Of a stretch of 64,000 nucleotides of DNA, positions 50,450-58,360 are shown in pieces. The stretch comes from JSC-12 sp033764965. GTDB lineage: Bacteria > Cyanobacteriota > Cyanobacteriia > Leptolyngbyales > Leptolyngbyaceae. Below the pieces are notes generated by a model, which had not been told where the DNA came from, did not search any database, and was given only the letters and a program-made list of their open reading frames with translations. The stretch is taken from positions 62,001 to 126,000 of the forward strand of contig JANRIN010000289.1 of NCBI GenBank assembly GCA_033764965.1, given 5' to 3'. The stretch's first letter is position 1. Every line of letters starts with the position of its first letter. The position numbers and the translations under genes were made by a program.

Positions 50450-50707
50450 ATGATGAATCAGCAGCAAGACGCGCGACGCGCTGCCGCTCAAGCCTTCTAT
50501 GAATCGCTAGAGCAACTGCAACAAACCCTTGAATCCGCTGAGACCACGGCTGCACCTCCCCCTGTCAGCAACCATACGGTTCATTCTCGCGCCAAAACTG
50601 CCGAGACAGAAGCAGACTTAACCAATTTTGATCTAAACGTGTGGGCAGAAGCGATCGCCGACATCGATCAATTCATCCAAGCTAAGAATGCCCCTGAGGA
50701 ATCGTGA
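50450..50707 (+). CDS. Small acidic protein of unknown function
   Basis: An 85-residue protein beginning MMNQQQDARRAAAQAFYESL, with an acidic and Ala-rich body and an ending NFDLNVWAEAIADIDQFIQA. It has helical propensity and no membrane segment. The ATG at 50450 is preferred to a longer frame from 50357 that lacks support. It is divergent from lpdA and resembles small conserved cyanobacterial proteins. No function is inferred. Confidence 0.55.
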   Translation: MMNQQQDARRAAAQAFYESLEQLQQTLESAETTAAPPPVSNHTVHSRAKTAETEADLTNFDLNVWAEAIADIDQFIQAKNAPEES

Positions 50708-50768
50708 TTAGCCAACTCCTAACCCCTAATTCCTAACCCCCAACTCCTAACCCCCATCCCCTATCTCC
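50708..50768. repeat. CCTAACTC-type short tandem repeats
   Basis: Units such as AACTCCTAACCCC and TAATTCCTAACCCC are repeated between two convergent genes. The tract includes the stop and last codons of the trmH gene (50747 onward). Confidence 0.7.
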
Positions 50769-51538
50769 TGCCGTTGCCGTTTTGCTTCGTACAGAATCAG
50801 TGCCGCCGCGATCGCTACATTTAAAGATTCCACTCCTGGACTGAGCGGAATTTTCACCGCTTGATCTGCCAGTGCTGCCAAATCGGGAGACAGTCCTGCG
50901 CCCTCATTACCCAGCAAGAGCAGCGTTGGTTTTTGTAAATCTACACTCCAGTACGAATCCTCAGCGGTTGGCAGCGTGGCAATGATTTGAAACCCCTGCT
51001 GTTGATAGTGATGCAGTTCTGCTGCCAGGTCAGGGCTAGTAGTCATGGGCACTTGGAACCAGGAACCTGCCGAAGCTCTTAACACCTTGGGATTGTCAAT
51101 CTCAACGCTATCGGCACTCAGCAGCACCCCATCTGCTCCAACCGCTGCAACGGTGCGGATCATGGTGCCCAGGTTGCCTGGATCCTGAATCGTTTCCAGC
51201 ACCAATCCTAGTTGAGTGAACATTGGCGCAGGCGTTGAAGTTCGCGCTAAAACTGCCACCACACCATCCGGTTCAACTGTAGTGGCGATCGCCCGGATTA
51301 CGTCTGGACTCACGACCTCTGTCCGCTCTGCCCGTTCCATAACTTGTGCCGCAAGATCTGGATAACGAGTTTGCCAGTCAGGAGTGAAACAGACGGTTAC
51401 GATCGCCCGATTGGCGACCAATGCTGCTTCCAGCAGGTGAGTGCCTTCCAGCAAAAACAGTCCTTCTTCCCGTCGTCCTTTGGCTCGATGCAGCGATCGC
51501 ATTCTTTTGACTAAAGGATTTTGCAGACTGGTCAGCAT
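50747..51538 (-). CDS. TrmH/SpoU-family RNA 2'-O-methyltransferase
   Basis: A 263-residue SPOUT methyltransferase. The knot motifs are GLVLETIQDPGNLGTMIRTV, LLLGNEGAGLSPDL and IPLSPGVESLNVAIAAAL. An N-terminal substrate-binding domain (LVKRMRSLHRAKGRREEGLF) places it in the RNA-methyltransferase subgroup acting on 23S rRNA or tRNA; the target is not resolved. The last residues GDGG and the stop are encoded by a flanking repeat. Confidence 0.9.
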   Translation of the reverse strand: MLTSLQNPLVKRMRSLHRAKGRREEGLFLLEGTHLLEAALVANRAIVTVCFTPDWQTRYPDLAAQVMERAERTEVVSPDVIRAIATTVEPDGVVAVLARTSTPAPMFTQLGLVLETIQDPGNLGTMIRTVAAVGADGVLLSADSVEIDNPKVLRASAGSWFQVPMTTSPDLAAELHHYQQQGFQIIATLPTAEDSYWSVDLQKPTLLLLGNEGAGLSPDLAALADQAVKIPLSPGVESLNVAIAAALILYEAKRQRQEIGDGG

Positions 51539-51624
51539 GAGCAGGGAGTAGTGATTAAAATTTCGTTACAGAAACCACTGAATGATAAGAAAAATTAAGC
51601 AGTTGAACCGATTCAAACACTAGA

Positions 51625-51652
51625 AAAGCCTACCTATGAATAAGCAGGCTTT
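51625..51652 (-). terminator. Possible terminator after tRNA-Leu(CAG)
   Basis: On the minus strand AAAGCCT and AGGCTTT form a stem (51646-51652 and 51625-51631) and the second arm ends in TTTT. It lies about 15 bases after the tRNA 3' end. Confidence 0.45.
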
Positions 51653-51667
51653 CAGACTTTTCTCAAA

Positions 51668-51751
51668 TGCGGAACCCGGGACTTGAACCCGGAAGGTATT
51701 GCTACCACTAGAACCTGAATCTAGCGCGTCTGCCAATTCCGCCAGTTCCGC
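51668..51751 (-). tRNA. trnL: tRNA-Leu (anticodon CAG)
   Basis: An 84-base class II tRNA. The acceptor arms GCGGAAC and GTTCCGC pair fully, the anticodon loop TTCAGGT contains CAG, a long variable arm (TGGTAGCAATACCT) is present, and the discriminator is A as required for Leu. CCA is not encoded. Confidence 0.93.
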
Positions 51752-51946
51752 TTAATCATTGATCTAACCAGCGATTCATAATCATCAGACAACTGCGGAC
51801 GACTGTCAACTGCTCCAGGGAAAAACTTTTTGAAAATAATCTCCATACAAAAGGTTCTTGCGTAGAATACTCCCAAAAAAACTAGGACAACTAAAAGGTT
51901 TCTTGTAGAATACAGACCGAAATTTAGAGCAACGCAGTTCATTACT

Positions 51947-51951
51947 GGAGG
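51947..51951 (+). promoter_or_regulatory. Strong Shine-Dalgarno site for an ATT start codon of murA
   Basis: GGAGG stands eight bases before the ATT at 51960. It is the only such site in the region and fixes the likely start of murA. Confidence 0.65.
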
Positions 51952-51959
51952 ACAGAACC

Positions 51960-53288
51960 ATTACTCTCTCTCCCACCCTACCTAACCCCAATCCCTCCCT
52001 TGAGGAAAACGATTCTATTCTTGAGATTTGGGGAGGTGCCCCGCTCGCTGGACACGTCACCATTAGCGGCGCGAAAAATTCAGCCCTGGTCTTAATGGCA
52101 GGAGCCATTTTATGTCCAGAGGAGTGCCGCTTAACAAACGTCCCCCAACTTGTTGACGTGGCACGGATGGGAGAAATCCTGACCTCCCTGGGCGTAACAT
52201 TACAGCGCCAGGGCGACGGATTGATTATTAACGCCTCTGAAATTGGGCAATCTAGAGCGCCCTACGAATTAGTCAGTCAACTGCGGGCTAGTTTCTTCAT
52301 CATTGGTCCCTTGCTGGCTCGCTTGGGCGTTGCCAGAGTCCCGCTTCCGGGTGGATGTGCGATCGGCGCGAGACCGGTGGATTTGCACGTGCGTGGGCTA
52401 CAAGCTTTGGGAGCCGACGTGCAAATTGAGCACGGCATGGTTTACGCCAGCGTTAAGGGTAGCAGCAACCGTTTACAGGGAGCCAGGATCTACCTGGATT
52501 ACCCCAGCGTGGGCGCAACGGAAACCTTGATGATGGCAGCGACCTTAGCAGAGGGTGAAACCATCTTGGAAAACGCCGCACGAGAGCCAGAGGTCGTTGA
52601 TTTAGCCAATTTCTGCAAGTCAATGGGTGCTCGAATTCAGGGAGCCGGAACTGATACGATCGTGATTTCTGGGGTGCCGCGTTTGCACACCACCGACTAT
52701 GCCATCATTCCCGATCGCGTGGAAGCCGGCACTTTTATGGTGGCAGGAGCGATTACTCGTTCTGAAATCACCCTGTCTCCAGTTATTCCCGATCACCTGT
52801 TTGCCGTCATTGCAAAACTTCAGGAAGTGGGCGTGCGCGTGGTGAATGAAGGTGCCAGAACCGTCCGCGTCATTCCGACCGATCGGTGTCGCGGCATTGA
52901 TATCGAAACCTTGCCCTACCCTGGTTTCCCCACGGATATGCAGGCACAGTTCATGGCATTGCTCACCCTGAGTGATGGGGACAGCGTGATTTCAGAAACC
53001 GTGTTTGAAAACCGTTTGCGCCATGTGGCAGAACTTAACCGCATGGGAGCGGATATTCGAGTCAAAGGCAATATTGCGATCGTCCGAGGCGTTCCATTCC
53101 TCTCTGGTGCTCCCGTAGTGGCTCCCGACCTGCGTGCATCCGCAGCGCTGGTATTGGCAGGATTAGCCGCTCAGGGTAAAACCTCGATTCAAGGCTTACA
53201 CCATCTCGATCGGGGTTATGAGCAACTGGAAACGAAGTTGCAAGGGCTAGGCGCGAAACTCCGCCGCATTATCGGCAACACCCGCTGA
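51960..53288 (+). CDS. murA: UDP-N-acetylglucosamine 1-carboxyvinyltransferase
   Basis: A 442-residue enzyme of the first committed step of peptidoglycan synthesis. The conserved N-terminus LEIWGGAPLAGHVTISGAK with its catalytic Lys-Asn lies before the first ATG (52095), so the protein must start further upstream. The frame is open back to a TAG at 51906, and no ATG, GTG or TTG occurs between there and 52095. An ATT at 51960 with GGAGG eight bases ahead is the best start. The active-site Cys is in PLPGGCAIGARPVD. Downstream blocks are normal, for example GATETLMMAATLAEGETILE. Role certain, start codon inferred. Confidence 0.93.
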   Translation: MTLSPTLPNPNPSLEENDSILEIWGGAPLAGHVTISGAKNSALVLMAGAILCPEECRLTNVPQLVDVARMGEILTSLGVTLQRQGDGLIINASEIGQSRAPYELVSQLRASFFIIGPLLARLGVARVPLPGGCAIGARPVDLHVRGLQALGADVQIEHGMVYASVKGSSNRLQGARIYLDYPSVGATETLMMAATLAEGETILENAAREPEVVDLANFCKSMGARIQGAGTDTIVISGVPRLHTTDYAIIPDRVEAGTFMVAGAITRSEITLSPVIPDHLFAVIAKLQEVGVRVVNEGARTVRVIPTDRCRGIDIETLPYPGFPTDMQAQFMALLTLSDGDSVISETVFENRLRHVAELNRMGADIRVKGNIAIVRGVPFLSGAPVVAPDLRASAALVLAGLAAQGKTSIQGLHHLDRGYEQLETKLQGLGAKLRRIIGNTR

Positions 53289-53360
53289 CGAGCGATATAA
53301 CAAGCGATATGCAGAGTTGGCGAAGATCTCGCTATACTGGCTGACAAAAACAGATTGATT

Positions 53361-54233
53361 ATGTCTCTCCTCAAAGTTCCTCTCCTGGGTTTAAGAGCGG
53401 ATCACTTTCGCCATCCGCTTGATCTGCAAGCAACGACCAATCTTAAGCAATTGCCTGGATTGGATACCTTAGTGCGGAATCTGCTGGGTCCAGTTGCGGA
53501 ACAATACTTTTATCTGGAGAACATTGCCGCCAGTGTGCTGGTGAGCGATCGCCAACTGCCGGATCTGCACCACTTGCTGGTGGAAGCCTGCAAAATTCTG
53601 GATCTGGAACCGCCTCAACTCTATGTGCGGCAGCATCCAGTACCCAACGCTTACACCTTTGCCATGCGCGGCAAGCAGCCCTTCATCGTGGTTCACACCT
53701 CGTTGTTAGAATTGCTCACGCCAGAAGAAATTCAAGCCGTAATTGCCCATGAATTGGGACATCTAAAGTGTGAGCATGGGGTGTATCTAACGCTGGCAAA
53801 CATTTTGGTGCTGGCAGCGGGACAGTTGCCGTTGGGAGCCTCGATCGCCCAATCCTTACAGGCTCAAATCCTGGAATGGGTACGCTGTGCGGAATTCACC
53901 TGCGATCGCGCCGCGTTGTTAGCCACTCAAAATCCTAGAGTGGTTGCATCCGTATTGATGAAATTGGCGGGTGGTTCTCCCACGCTTGCCAGCCAACTCA
54001 ACCTGGATGCGTTTTTGGCACAAGCCCGCGCTTACGATGCCATTAGCAAAGACCAGATCGGAGAGTTGTTAAAACAGGCAATCACTGCCCAACTCACCCA
54101 TCCAGTTCCCGTACTACGAGCCAGAGAAATCGATCGCTGGGGCAGCAGTCAGGCGTATCAAGCGTTGCTCGAAAGTCATCCTGTAGAGAATAGCGACAAG
54201 AACTCAGTTAAAGGTGGTTGGCGAAATTGGTAG
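53361..54233 (+). CDS. M48 family zinc metalloprotease
   Basis: A 290-residue protein. The zinc site VIAHELGHLKCEH lies near residues 127-139, and the third ligand Glu is in CAEFTCDRAALL. A hydrophobic stretch follows the zinc site (LANILVLAAGQLPLGASI). It resembles HtpX-like or peptidase M48 membrane-associated enzymes for protein quality control. The ATG at 53361 is preferred to a TTG at 53355. It follows murA by 72 bases on the same strand. Confidence 0.85.
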   Translation: MSLLKVPLLGLRADHFRHPLDLQATTNLKQLPGLDTLVRNLLGPVAEQYFYLENIAASVLVSDRQLPDLHHLLVEACKILDLEPPQLYVRQHPVPNAYTFAMRGKQPFIVVHTSLLELLTPEEIQAVIAHELGHLKCEHGVYLTLANILVLAAGQLPLGASIAQSLQAQILEWVRCAEFTCDRAALLATQNPRVVASVLMKLAGGSPTLASQLNLDAFLAQARAYDAISKDQIGELLKQAITAQLTHPVPVLRAREIDRWGSSQAYQALLESHPVENSDKNSVKGGWRNW

Positions 54234-54235
54234 TT

Positions 54236-54571
54236 TCAATAATGAATAGCTAACCAAATTGTTTCCTGATTGGGATCAGTCCAGTCAACACGGTGCTTGC
54301 TGTGGGCAGGAATGTTGATGTAATCGCCAACCTTGAGGCACAACGGTTCCTCATGCTCAAATGAGAGAACCGCCTCGCCTTGTAGAACAATCACCCACTC
54401 GTTTTGTTCCTGGTCGTACCAGCCTGTTTCGGGTGAGGTGTGCCCCCTAGAAACAATTCTTTCAATCTTCACCGTTTCACTGCTAACAAGGATTTCAAAG
54501 ATCTCAGCCTCCAAATTTTCAGGTAACTTTGCAAAAATATTTTTGATCAACTGGGCGTACTCCAAAATCAC
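54236..54571 (-). CDS. Cupin-domain protein
   Basis: A 111-residue single-domain cupin. The metal-binding face is partly visible: RGHTSPETGWYDQEQNEWVI, then GDYINIPAHSKHRVDWTDP with two His. Proteins of this type bind small molecules or act as isomerases or sensors; ligand unknown. It is convergent with the M48 gene, two bases away from its stop. Confidence 0.75.
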   Translation of the reverse strand: MILEYAQLIKNIFAKLPENLEAEIFEILVSSETVKIERIVSRGHTSPETGWYDQEQNEWVIVLQGEAVLSFEHEEPLCLKVGDYINIPAHSKHRVDWTDPNQETIWLAIHY

Positions 54572-54605
54572 TTGACTTGAGTATAATGAGAAAGCTAATG
54601 ACTAA

Positions 54606-54687
54606 GGGCGAATGGCGGAATTGGTAGACGCACCGCACTCAAAATGCGGCGGAGAAATCCTTGCGAGTTCGAGTCTCGCTTTGCCCA
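54606..54687 (+). tRNA. trnL: tRNA-Leu (anticodon CAA)
   Basis: An 82-base class II tRNA. The acceptor arms GGGCGAA and TTTGCCC pair, the anticodon loop CTCAAAA holds CAA, a long variable arm is present, and the discriminator is A. CCA is not encoded. A clear terminator follows. Confidence 0.94.
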
Positions 54688-54693
54688 TTTCAG

Positions 54694-54730
54694 GAAAGGG
54701 AGGTCTAACCAGACCTCCCTTTCTCTTTTT
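54694..54730 (+). terminator. Rho-independent terminator after tRNA-Leu(CAA)
   Basis: GAAAGGGAGGTCT (54694-54706) and AGACCTCCCTTTC (54711-54723) form a perfect 13-base stem with loop AACC, followed by TCTTTTT. This is a textbook intrinsic terminator. Confidence 0.92.
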
Positions 54731-54864
54731 GATAGTTTTTTCTAGTTGAATAGCTTGCTCAAGGCTGTGTTACCCCCAGGGGTAGTGTTTGAGGTCTTGC
54801 TTGGAATTAGGCTGATTTTTGATGAAACAAAACATAGGACATTCATTGAAAGCCAGGAGTTCCT

Positions 54865-55233
54865 ATGCGAAGCTTAGTCCCTTTTGCCTTAACAACCACG
54901 ATCGCGCTGATGCCAACGATCGCCCACGCCCAACCCGTGTATCAACCTGTAGCCTATTACTGTCAACCGACCCGAATTCAATTTGGTGTCGGCGGCAGTG
55001 GTGAAATGATCAGCGTTGACAAATGCTCGATTAAGAAAGCTAGTGAAAAAAGTGCTGACTTCACCTACTACCTGGATAACGAGCGCATTTTTGCCCAGGC
55101 GAAGTGTGCAGTTCCAAAACGATACTGGTTGACAATTGACGATCGCCTGAACCCCAATGGTCAGCCCGTTTATCCTCAGTCTCCCGCCGCTGCGAAAATG
55201 TTGAACTATGTCTGTTCTTACGCAGGCTTCTAA
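54865..55233 (+). CDS. Small secreted protein with four cysteines
   Basis: A 122-residue protein with a signal peptide ending in IAHA (residue 22). The mature part has four Cys (YYCQP, VDKCSI, QAKCAV, YVCSY), probably two disulfides. The start has AGGAG seven bases upstream. I do not recognise the family; it resembles unnamed secreted cyanobacterial proteins. It is followed by a strong terminator. Confidence 0.75.
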   Translation: MRSLVPFALTTTIALMPTIAHAQPVYQPVAYYCQPTRIQFGVGGSGEMISVDKCSIKKASEKSADFTYYLDNERIFAQAKCAVPKRYWLTIDDRLNPNGQPVYPQSPAAAKMLNYVCSYAGF

Positions 55234-55238
55234 AACAG

Positions 55239-55272
55239 AAAAACTCCCCGGTTATACACCAGGGGAGTTTTT
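55239..55272. terminator. Bidirectional intrinsic terminator
   Basis: AAAAACTCCCC (55239-55249) and GGGGAGTTTTT (55262-55272) form a perfect 11-base stem with A-tract and T-tract on both sides, between two convergent genes. It should end both transcripts. Confidence 0.92.
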
Positions 55273-55294
55273 ATTTAGCTTACTGAATTAGTCC

Positions 55295-56062
55295 CTAATG
55301 AGTTTCAGAGTGTAAAGCATCCTTGATTTTGGATTTAATTTCTTGCTCTTTCTTGGCGACAAAGGAACCTGCTTGAGCCAGTTTTTCACCCAGTCCAACT
55401 TGAGTTTGTTCAACGGGATCCGCTTTGCCCGCCTCTACTTCAGTCCGATTTTTCTCGTACCAGTCTTTGGCATTGTCCCAGTATTTCTCTAGTTGTTGCT
55501 TAACTTGGTCGTAGCGATCGCCATACCGTTCAGCCAGACGCTCATCTAATACAGCCAATTGGCTTCTGATCTTGGTGTACTGCTGCCGCACAATATTAAA
55601 TTGCTTGCTTTCCCGCACGGTTGCAATGATCTTTTCCAACAAAGTTTTTACGTCGTCAGAAGATTGTTTGGCTTCAGTTTCGATCGCAACTAATGCTCCG
55701 TCTACTTCGGCTTCCAGTTGAAGCGTTTGAGCATCTAACTCAGATTGAAGTTGATCCACTTGAGATTGGGTATGGGCGATCGTCGTTTGCCGGGATTCTC
55801 GAATGCCATCGACCACACCCTCAACGGATGCCATCATCTCAGCTTTCGCTTCTTGTCCTTTTTCTTTGACAGAATCAATCACGGCGGCGATCGCATCTTT
55901 GGCGATCGTGCGAATTTCTCCTGATCCTTCCTTAATCTCCCCCACGGCTTGAGCCACGGCGGCTTTCACAATGTCACGAATTCGATCCGTCCTTAGCCCA
56001 CCTTCCTGTTTTGCTTTTTGCAGATCGGCTGCAATTCGCTCTTTCACTTCCGTTGCCATCAT
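55295..56062 (-). CDS. Amphipathic helical, apolipoprotein-like protein
   Basis: A 255-residue protein, almost wholly helical, with repeated charged heptads and undecads (VKAAVAQAVGEIKEGSGEIR, then EKGQEAKAEMMASVEGVVDG) like apolipoprotein A/E-type or phasin-like proteins. No signal peptide. The double ATG at 56062 follows AAAGGAGAAGG. A lipid- or membrane-surface role is likely but not shown. The DUF1232 gene lies upstream on the same strand. Confidence 0.7.
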   Translation of the reverse strand: MMATEVKERIAADLQKAKQEGGLRTDRIRDIVKAAVAQAVGEIKEGSGEIRTIAKDAIAAVIDSVKEKGQEAKAEMMASVEGVVDGIRESRQTTIAHTQSQVDQLQSELDAQTLQLEAEVDGALVAIETEAKQSSDDVKTLLEKIIATVRESKQFNIVRQQYTKIRSQLAVLDERLAERYGDRYDQVKQQLEKYWDNAKDWYEKNRTEVEAGKADPVEQTQVGLGEKLAQAGSFVAKKEQEIKSKIKDALHSETH

Positions 56063-56191
56063 TCCTTCTCCTTTCAATAACGAGGAACTCATCAACCAGG
56101 AAACACACAACCAGACCGAACAAACTTTTGGTCAACAAACTTGGAAATCACTTAAAATTTGCCTGCCAAATGTCTTGTCCCCTCTTCAACC

Positions 56192-56497
56192 CTATTTCAC
56201 GGGCACCGCATTCACATTCATCACGGACTCAATATTTGCCTGAGCAGATTTTTTATCTTTTTGCGCCTTAAGTCGATCGCTCATCAACTGCGAGACTTCC
56301 GTTACAACTATGGTGGCAAGTAACCCATCATCAATCCATCCCACAATGGGTAGAGCATCCGGAGCGAGATCAAACGGATTGAGCAAATAAACGAAAGAAC
56401 CTGCGATCGCCCACCAACGATATTTAGGGTTACGGATGACACCACGTAACGCTGTGTAAATCCAGCTTGAAAATGCTCTGATAAAAGACCGTTTCAT
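56192..56497 (-). CDS. YkvA/DUF1232 membrane protein
   Basis: A 101-residue protein with the DUF1232 core YLLNPFDLAPDALPIVGWID and one or two hydrophobic segments. Function unknown in any species to my knowledge. The gene stands 129 bases ahead of the amphipathic-protein gene on the same strand, possibly co-transcribed. Confidence 0.8.
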   Translation of the reverse strand: MKRSFIRAFSSWIYTALRGVIRNPKYRWWAIAGSFVYLLNPFDLAPDALPIVGWIDDGLLATIVVTEVSQLMSDRLKAQKDKKSAQANIESVMNVNAVPVK

Positions 56498-56688
56498 TGA
56501 TTATCTCCTCCGATTTCTATGTTGATCCTCGCTGATCCACCTACAAAAATCTGGTGTGGGAAACCCGCAAATCAGTCGTAGCAATCCCACCCTGGGACGG
56601 TTAACCGATCTGTTTCAACGGCTATCCGAAGCCAGCATCAACCGTTATCCTGGAAGGGCAACGCTGAAATTGAGGAGTGTTCGCATTG

Positions 56689-58311
56689 ATGAACGTGCTG
56701 GTTGGTAAACCCTTGCAAGGTGGCAAATACACACTGGATCAGGTTTTGGGCGAGGGTGGGTTTGGCATCACCTTTCGGGCAACGCACCATTACCTGCAAC
56801 AAACTGTGGTGATTAAAACCTTGAAGCCGACTCATCAACCAGATGCCGAGTTTAGCAAGGCTCAACAACAGTTTCAGGATGAAGGGCGGCGATTGGCGTT
56901 GTGTGTGCATCCTAATATTGTGCGGGTGAGTGACTTTTTTATTGAAGAAGGAATGCCCTACCTGGTGATGGACTACATTCCTGGCTTCACGCTGGAGGAA
57001 GTCGTTTTTCCCGATCGCCCGCTGCCGGAAGCGATCGCCCTGGATTACATGCGCCAAATTGCTGCCGCTCTTCAAGTCGTTCATGCCAATGGCTTGCTGC
57101 ATCGAGACATCAAACCCCAAAACATTATTCTGCGGCAGGGCACCAATGAGGTGATTCTGATCGATTTCGGGATCTCGCGCGAGTTTACGATCGGCACGAC
57201 CCAAACTCACACCAGCATCATTTCCACGGGTTACGCGCCTCCCGAACAGTACTTGGCTCAGGCGCAGCGATCGCCCGCAACGGATGTGTATGGGTTAGCT
57301 GCGACTCTGTACGCTCTGCTGACTGCCCATGTGCCGGTGCCGTCCATTCTGCGCGATCGTCAGCCCATGCCGTCTCCCCGTGACCTGTTCCCGGAAGTCA
57401 GCGCTGCTACTAACGAAGCCGTGCGGCGAGGAATGGCGCTGGATGTGCAGCATCGTCCTCAGTCAGTGATCGATTGGCTCAACCTGTTACCGGGGACTGC
57501 CTCCGTATATACTCCCGCTAGAGTGAAGCCAACGTCCCCCCCGCAAACCAGCGCCACCATTCCCGTGAGTCCTCCCGCGATCGCGCCCGAACCTGCCCGC
57601 TATCAATCCCCCGTTACCCCTACTACTCGCCCGCCTCGCTCCGGATCGGGCAAGTGGGTGTTGCTGGGGCTGGCAGTGGTTGCCAGTGCAGCCGCTTCTG
57701 CTCTGGGTGCCGTTTGGTATCACTCTCAAAACAACTCCCTGCCTCCCGTCACTTCCAATCCTGCGTCCTCCGTTTCCCCCTCCTCCTCGGCTTCCCCCAC
57801 GCCTTCAGCACCGATCGCTTCTCCTGCTCCATCTCCCAGCCCATCCGCCAGCGTGGAACCGTCTCCCCCGTCCCCGTCTCCTTCCCCGACGAGTGGCAAC
57901 ACTGATTTGTCTGTACCCGCGTTCCCGACCGGAACTCTAATGAACACGATTATGAATCAGTTGGGGCAACCGACATCATCCAAAGATGGGTACTGGGGGC
58001 ATACCCTAACAGCGTTGTACGATTTGATCCCTGATCAAGTGACAGTTGCCTACATTTATGACAAAGAAAGTAACAGGGTTCTGCAAACAGAAGCGTCGTT
58101 TTCCCAAACGGTCGATCGCACTGTCATGGCAGATACCTTGAACGGAATGTTAGATGGTGGATTGACGGCTCCGATCGAGCAAGAACTCACCAACATTTGG
58201 AACCGCAAATCGACCCAATACAATTTCAATACAGGTGCATTAAAAGGCACGATCGAGCGTAATGATAAAGATCGGATTTACATCGCTGTGTGGGAAGCGA
58301 GTTTGCATTAG
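56689..58311 (+). CDS. Serine/threonine protein kinase with C-terminal extracellular-type domain
   Basis: A 540-residue Hanks-type kinase. The Gly loop is GEGGFGITF (residues 21-29), the ATP-anchoring Lys43 is in VVIKTL, the catalytic loop is HRDIKPQNIILR, the metal site is LIDFGIS, and the activation segment ends in TGYAPPEQY. A membrane helix lies near residues 315-337, followed by a Pro/Ser-rich linker and a C-terminal domain of about 120 residues (TLMNTIMNQLGQPTSSKDGY). The domain is not named; a sensor role is inferred. The ATG at 56689 is preferred to the GTG at 56677. Confidence 0.9.
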   Translation: MNVLVGKPLQGGKYTLDQVLGEGGFGITFRATHHYLQQTVVIKTLKPTHQPDAEFSKAQQQFQDEGRRLALCVHPNIVRVSDFFIEEGMPYLVMDYIPGFTLEEVVFPDRPLPEAIALDYMRQIAAALQVVHANGLLHRDIKPQNIILRQGTNEVILIDFGISREFTIGTTQTHTSIISTGYAPPEQYLAQAQRSPATDVYGLAATLYALLTAHVPVPSILRDRQPMPSPRDLFPEVSAATNEAVRRGMALDVQHRPQSVIDWLNLLPGTASVYTPARVKPTSPPQTSATIPVSPPAIAPEPARYQSPVTPTTRPPRSGSGKWVLLGLAVVASAAASALGAVWYHSQNNSLPPVTSNPASSVSPSSSASPTPSAPIASPAPSPSPSASVEPSPPSPSPSPTSGNTDLSVPAFPTGTLMNTIMNQLGQPTSSKDGYWGHTLTALYDLIPDQVTVAYIYDKESNRVLQTEASFSQTVDRTVMADTLNGMLDGGLTAPIEQELTNIWNRKSTQYNFNTGALKGTIERNDKDRIYIAVWEASLH

Positions 58312-58360
58312 TTTGATTCAATTTTTCCCTGCTTCCTGTTTACGCCTACTGAGTTAACCC

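Noticed and set aside
52095..53288. murA starting at the first ATG (397 residues)
   Set aside because: It would remove the conserved catalytic-lysine segment of MurA, so a start further upstream is needed.
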